Assembly (NCBI GenBank): GCA_030550075.1
Contig: JAUQQB010000215.1
Coordinates: 1 to 5,420, forward strand
Reading direction: 5' to 3'
Source: Chloroflexota bacterium
GTDB taxonomy: Bacteria > Chloroflexota > Anaerolineae > Thermoflexales > Thermoflexaceae
Length of the DNA stretch: 5,420 nt
Numbering within the stretch: the first letter of the stretch is position 1; each line of letters starts with the position of its first letter. Shown one piece after another: positions 4,635-5,420 of this stretch. Below the pieces are notes generated by a model. That model was not told the origin of the DNA, searched no databases, and worked only from the letters and a program-made list of their open reading frames with translations. The position numbers and the translations under genes were made by a program.

Positions 4635-5420
4635 GCCCGAAACCAGAGACCGTGCTCCCCAATCTGGATGGTTTGCGGGGCGCTAACCCTGGCGCCCGGC
4701 TCCCAGCAAATCCGGGCCTTCGAAAGGTGCTGGCCGTGGCGACCGGGGTCGCGGGTCTCCCGGCCGACCAGTGGGACCAACGGGCCGGCCGCTGTCACCC
4801 CGTGCGGTCCGACTGCCAGCGCATGGGCCAGCAGAGGGAACTTACTGTCTACTATGACCTGTGGCCGGTCGCCGTGCAGGTCCATCCGGTAGAGGCGAAA
4901 GAGGAGGCCTGTCTCTTCGGCGACTTCCTTTGGTATCACCCGTCCCCACCCACGGGTGCGTTCGCCGCCCAGTTGGAGGCGGGAGAGCGCGTCGCGCCAG
5001 GGCAGAGAACAACCGTCCCGTTCAAAAACGTAACCCAGCAGATAGACCTCCTCGCCCTCCCGGGTATGGGGAGCAATGTACTCCGTCTCGTGCAGCGAGC
5101 CCTCCTCGGCGCTGTTCTGCTCGTAGTTCAAGGCGGTGGAGGCATAGGTGTTCAGGTAAAGCCAGGCGAACTCGTCCGGGTCGGCCCATGGCCAGAGGGC
5201 AACGTCGTCAGGCTTGGTGGAAGGATAGAAGTAACTGAAAGCCAGCCATTGATTCACTTCCTGGCCAATTTGTTGATAATTGCCGGTGCCGCCATCCCGC
5301 GTCAGGCGGGCGGTGAGCGCGCCCCAGAGCGCCTTGCCGGTCACGTAGGGACGGGTGCGCTGGACGTTGCCCTGCTTGAACCAGCCGACATGCAAGGGGG
5401 TCAGCAGGCGCAAGGTGACA
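4631..5420 (-). CDS. RAMP-superfamily CRISPR-associated protein, subtype unassigned (5' end missing)
   Basis: The frame is open to the right edge; codons for Val and Thr precede the TTG at 5413, so the real start is outside, probably only a few residues away. About 262 residues are visible. RAMP proteins are ferredoxin-fold, RNA-binding subunits of type I and III effector complexes or crRNA-processing enzymes. The N-terminal strand LRLLTPLHVGW is followed by RPYVTGKALWGALTARLTRD, matching the RAMP pattern of a 'TPLHIG' strand followed by a 'P-hydrophobic-x-G-x-x-LxGAL' helix. A glycine-rich loop LGGERTRGWGRV lies at about 148-159 counted from the TTG; its mid-protein location argues against a standard Cas6, where that loop is near the C-terminus. 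Cmr-, Csm- or Csx10-like are the best alternatives. The C-terminal third (about 170-260) has no motif I recognise. The gene leads the visible operon and is followed by cas4 after 7 bp, so an effector operon probably continues to the right. Confidence 0.75.
   Translation of the reverse strand, partial: VTLRLLTPLHVGWFKQGNVQRTRPYVTGKALWGALTARLTRDGGTGNYQQIGQEVNQWLAFSYFYPSTKPDDVALWPWADPDEFAWLYLNTYASTALNYEQNSAEEGSLHETEYIAPHTREGEEVYLLGYVFERDGCSLPWRDALSRLQLGGERTRGWGRVIPKEVAEETGLLFRLYRMDLHGDRPQVIVDSKFPLLAHALAVGPHGVTAAGPLVPLVGRETRDPGRHGQHLSKARICWEPGARVSAPQTIQIGEHGLWFRA

Noticed and set aside
4660..4662. Upstream ATG as the cas4 start (211 residues)
   Set aside because: It would overlap the RAMP gene by 32 bp without a clear Shine-Dalgarno; the ATG at 4623 has GTGAGG at proper spacing.
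5411..5413. TTG as the start of the RAMP gene
   Set aside because: The frame continues to the window edge with residues that extend the first RAMP beta strand, so this codon is internal.

Overview
This is a GC-rich bacterial window. It carries the adaptation end of a CRISPR-Cas locus, plus part of an unrelated membrane-protein gene at the left edge. The GC-rich code, the style of the membrane protein and the cas gene arrangement suggest a thermophilic bacterium, possibly a Chloroflexota lineage. That placement is an impression; nothing here settles the taxon.

Layout, left to right. (1) Positions 2-1168 on the plus strand hold the 3' part of a multi-pass membrane protein resembling GT-C / PMT-type glycosyltransferases; its start lies before the window. 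(2) Positions 1169-1492 are a 324-bp stretch with no convincing gene, lying between the convergent ends of that gene and the CRISPR array. (3) Positions 1493-2286 hold a CRISPR array of 11 identical 37-nt repeats and 10 spacers of 36-41 nt. (4) Positions 2287-2623 are the leader, with a good sigma-70-type promoter on the minus strand pointing into the array. (5) Positions 2624-5420 on the minus strand hold a tight cas operon in transcription order: RAMP-superfamily gene (cut by the right edge), cas4, cas1, cas2.

How the parts work together. The cas genes and the array run in the same direction, right to left. On the minus strand each repeat ends in ATTGAAAC, the classic 8-nt crRNA 5' handle, and the promoter in the leader faces the same way. 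New spacers should therefore enter at the right-hand end, near 2286, and the oldest lie near 1493. Cas1-Cas2 would integrate spacers, and Cas4 would trim prespacers and fix their PAM and orientation. The RAMP protein is probably a subunit of an effector complex whose other genes lie beyond the right edge. cas4 and cas1 share an ATGA overlap, and the cas4 ribosome-binding site overlaps the stop codon of the RAMP gene, so the operon looks translationally coupled.

No wholly new system is visible. The points most worth a second look are the coupling of a RAMP gene to a cas4-cas1-cas2 module, the promoter and dyad in the leader, two spacers that begin with near-copies of the repeat handle, and a possible decayed repeat beyond the trailer end.
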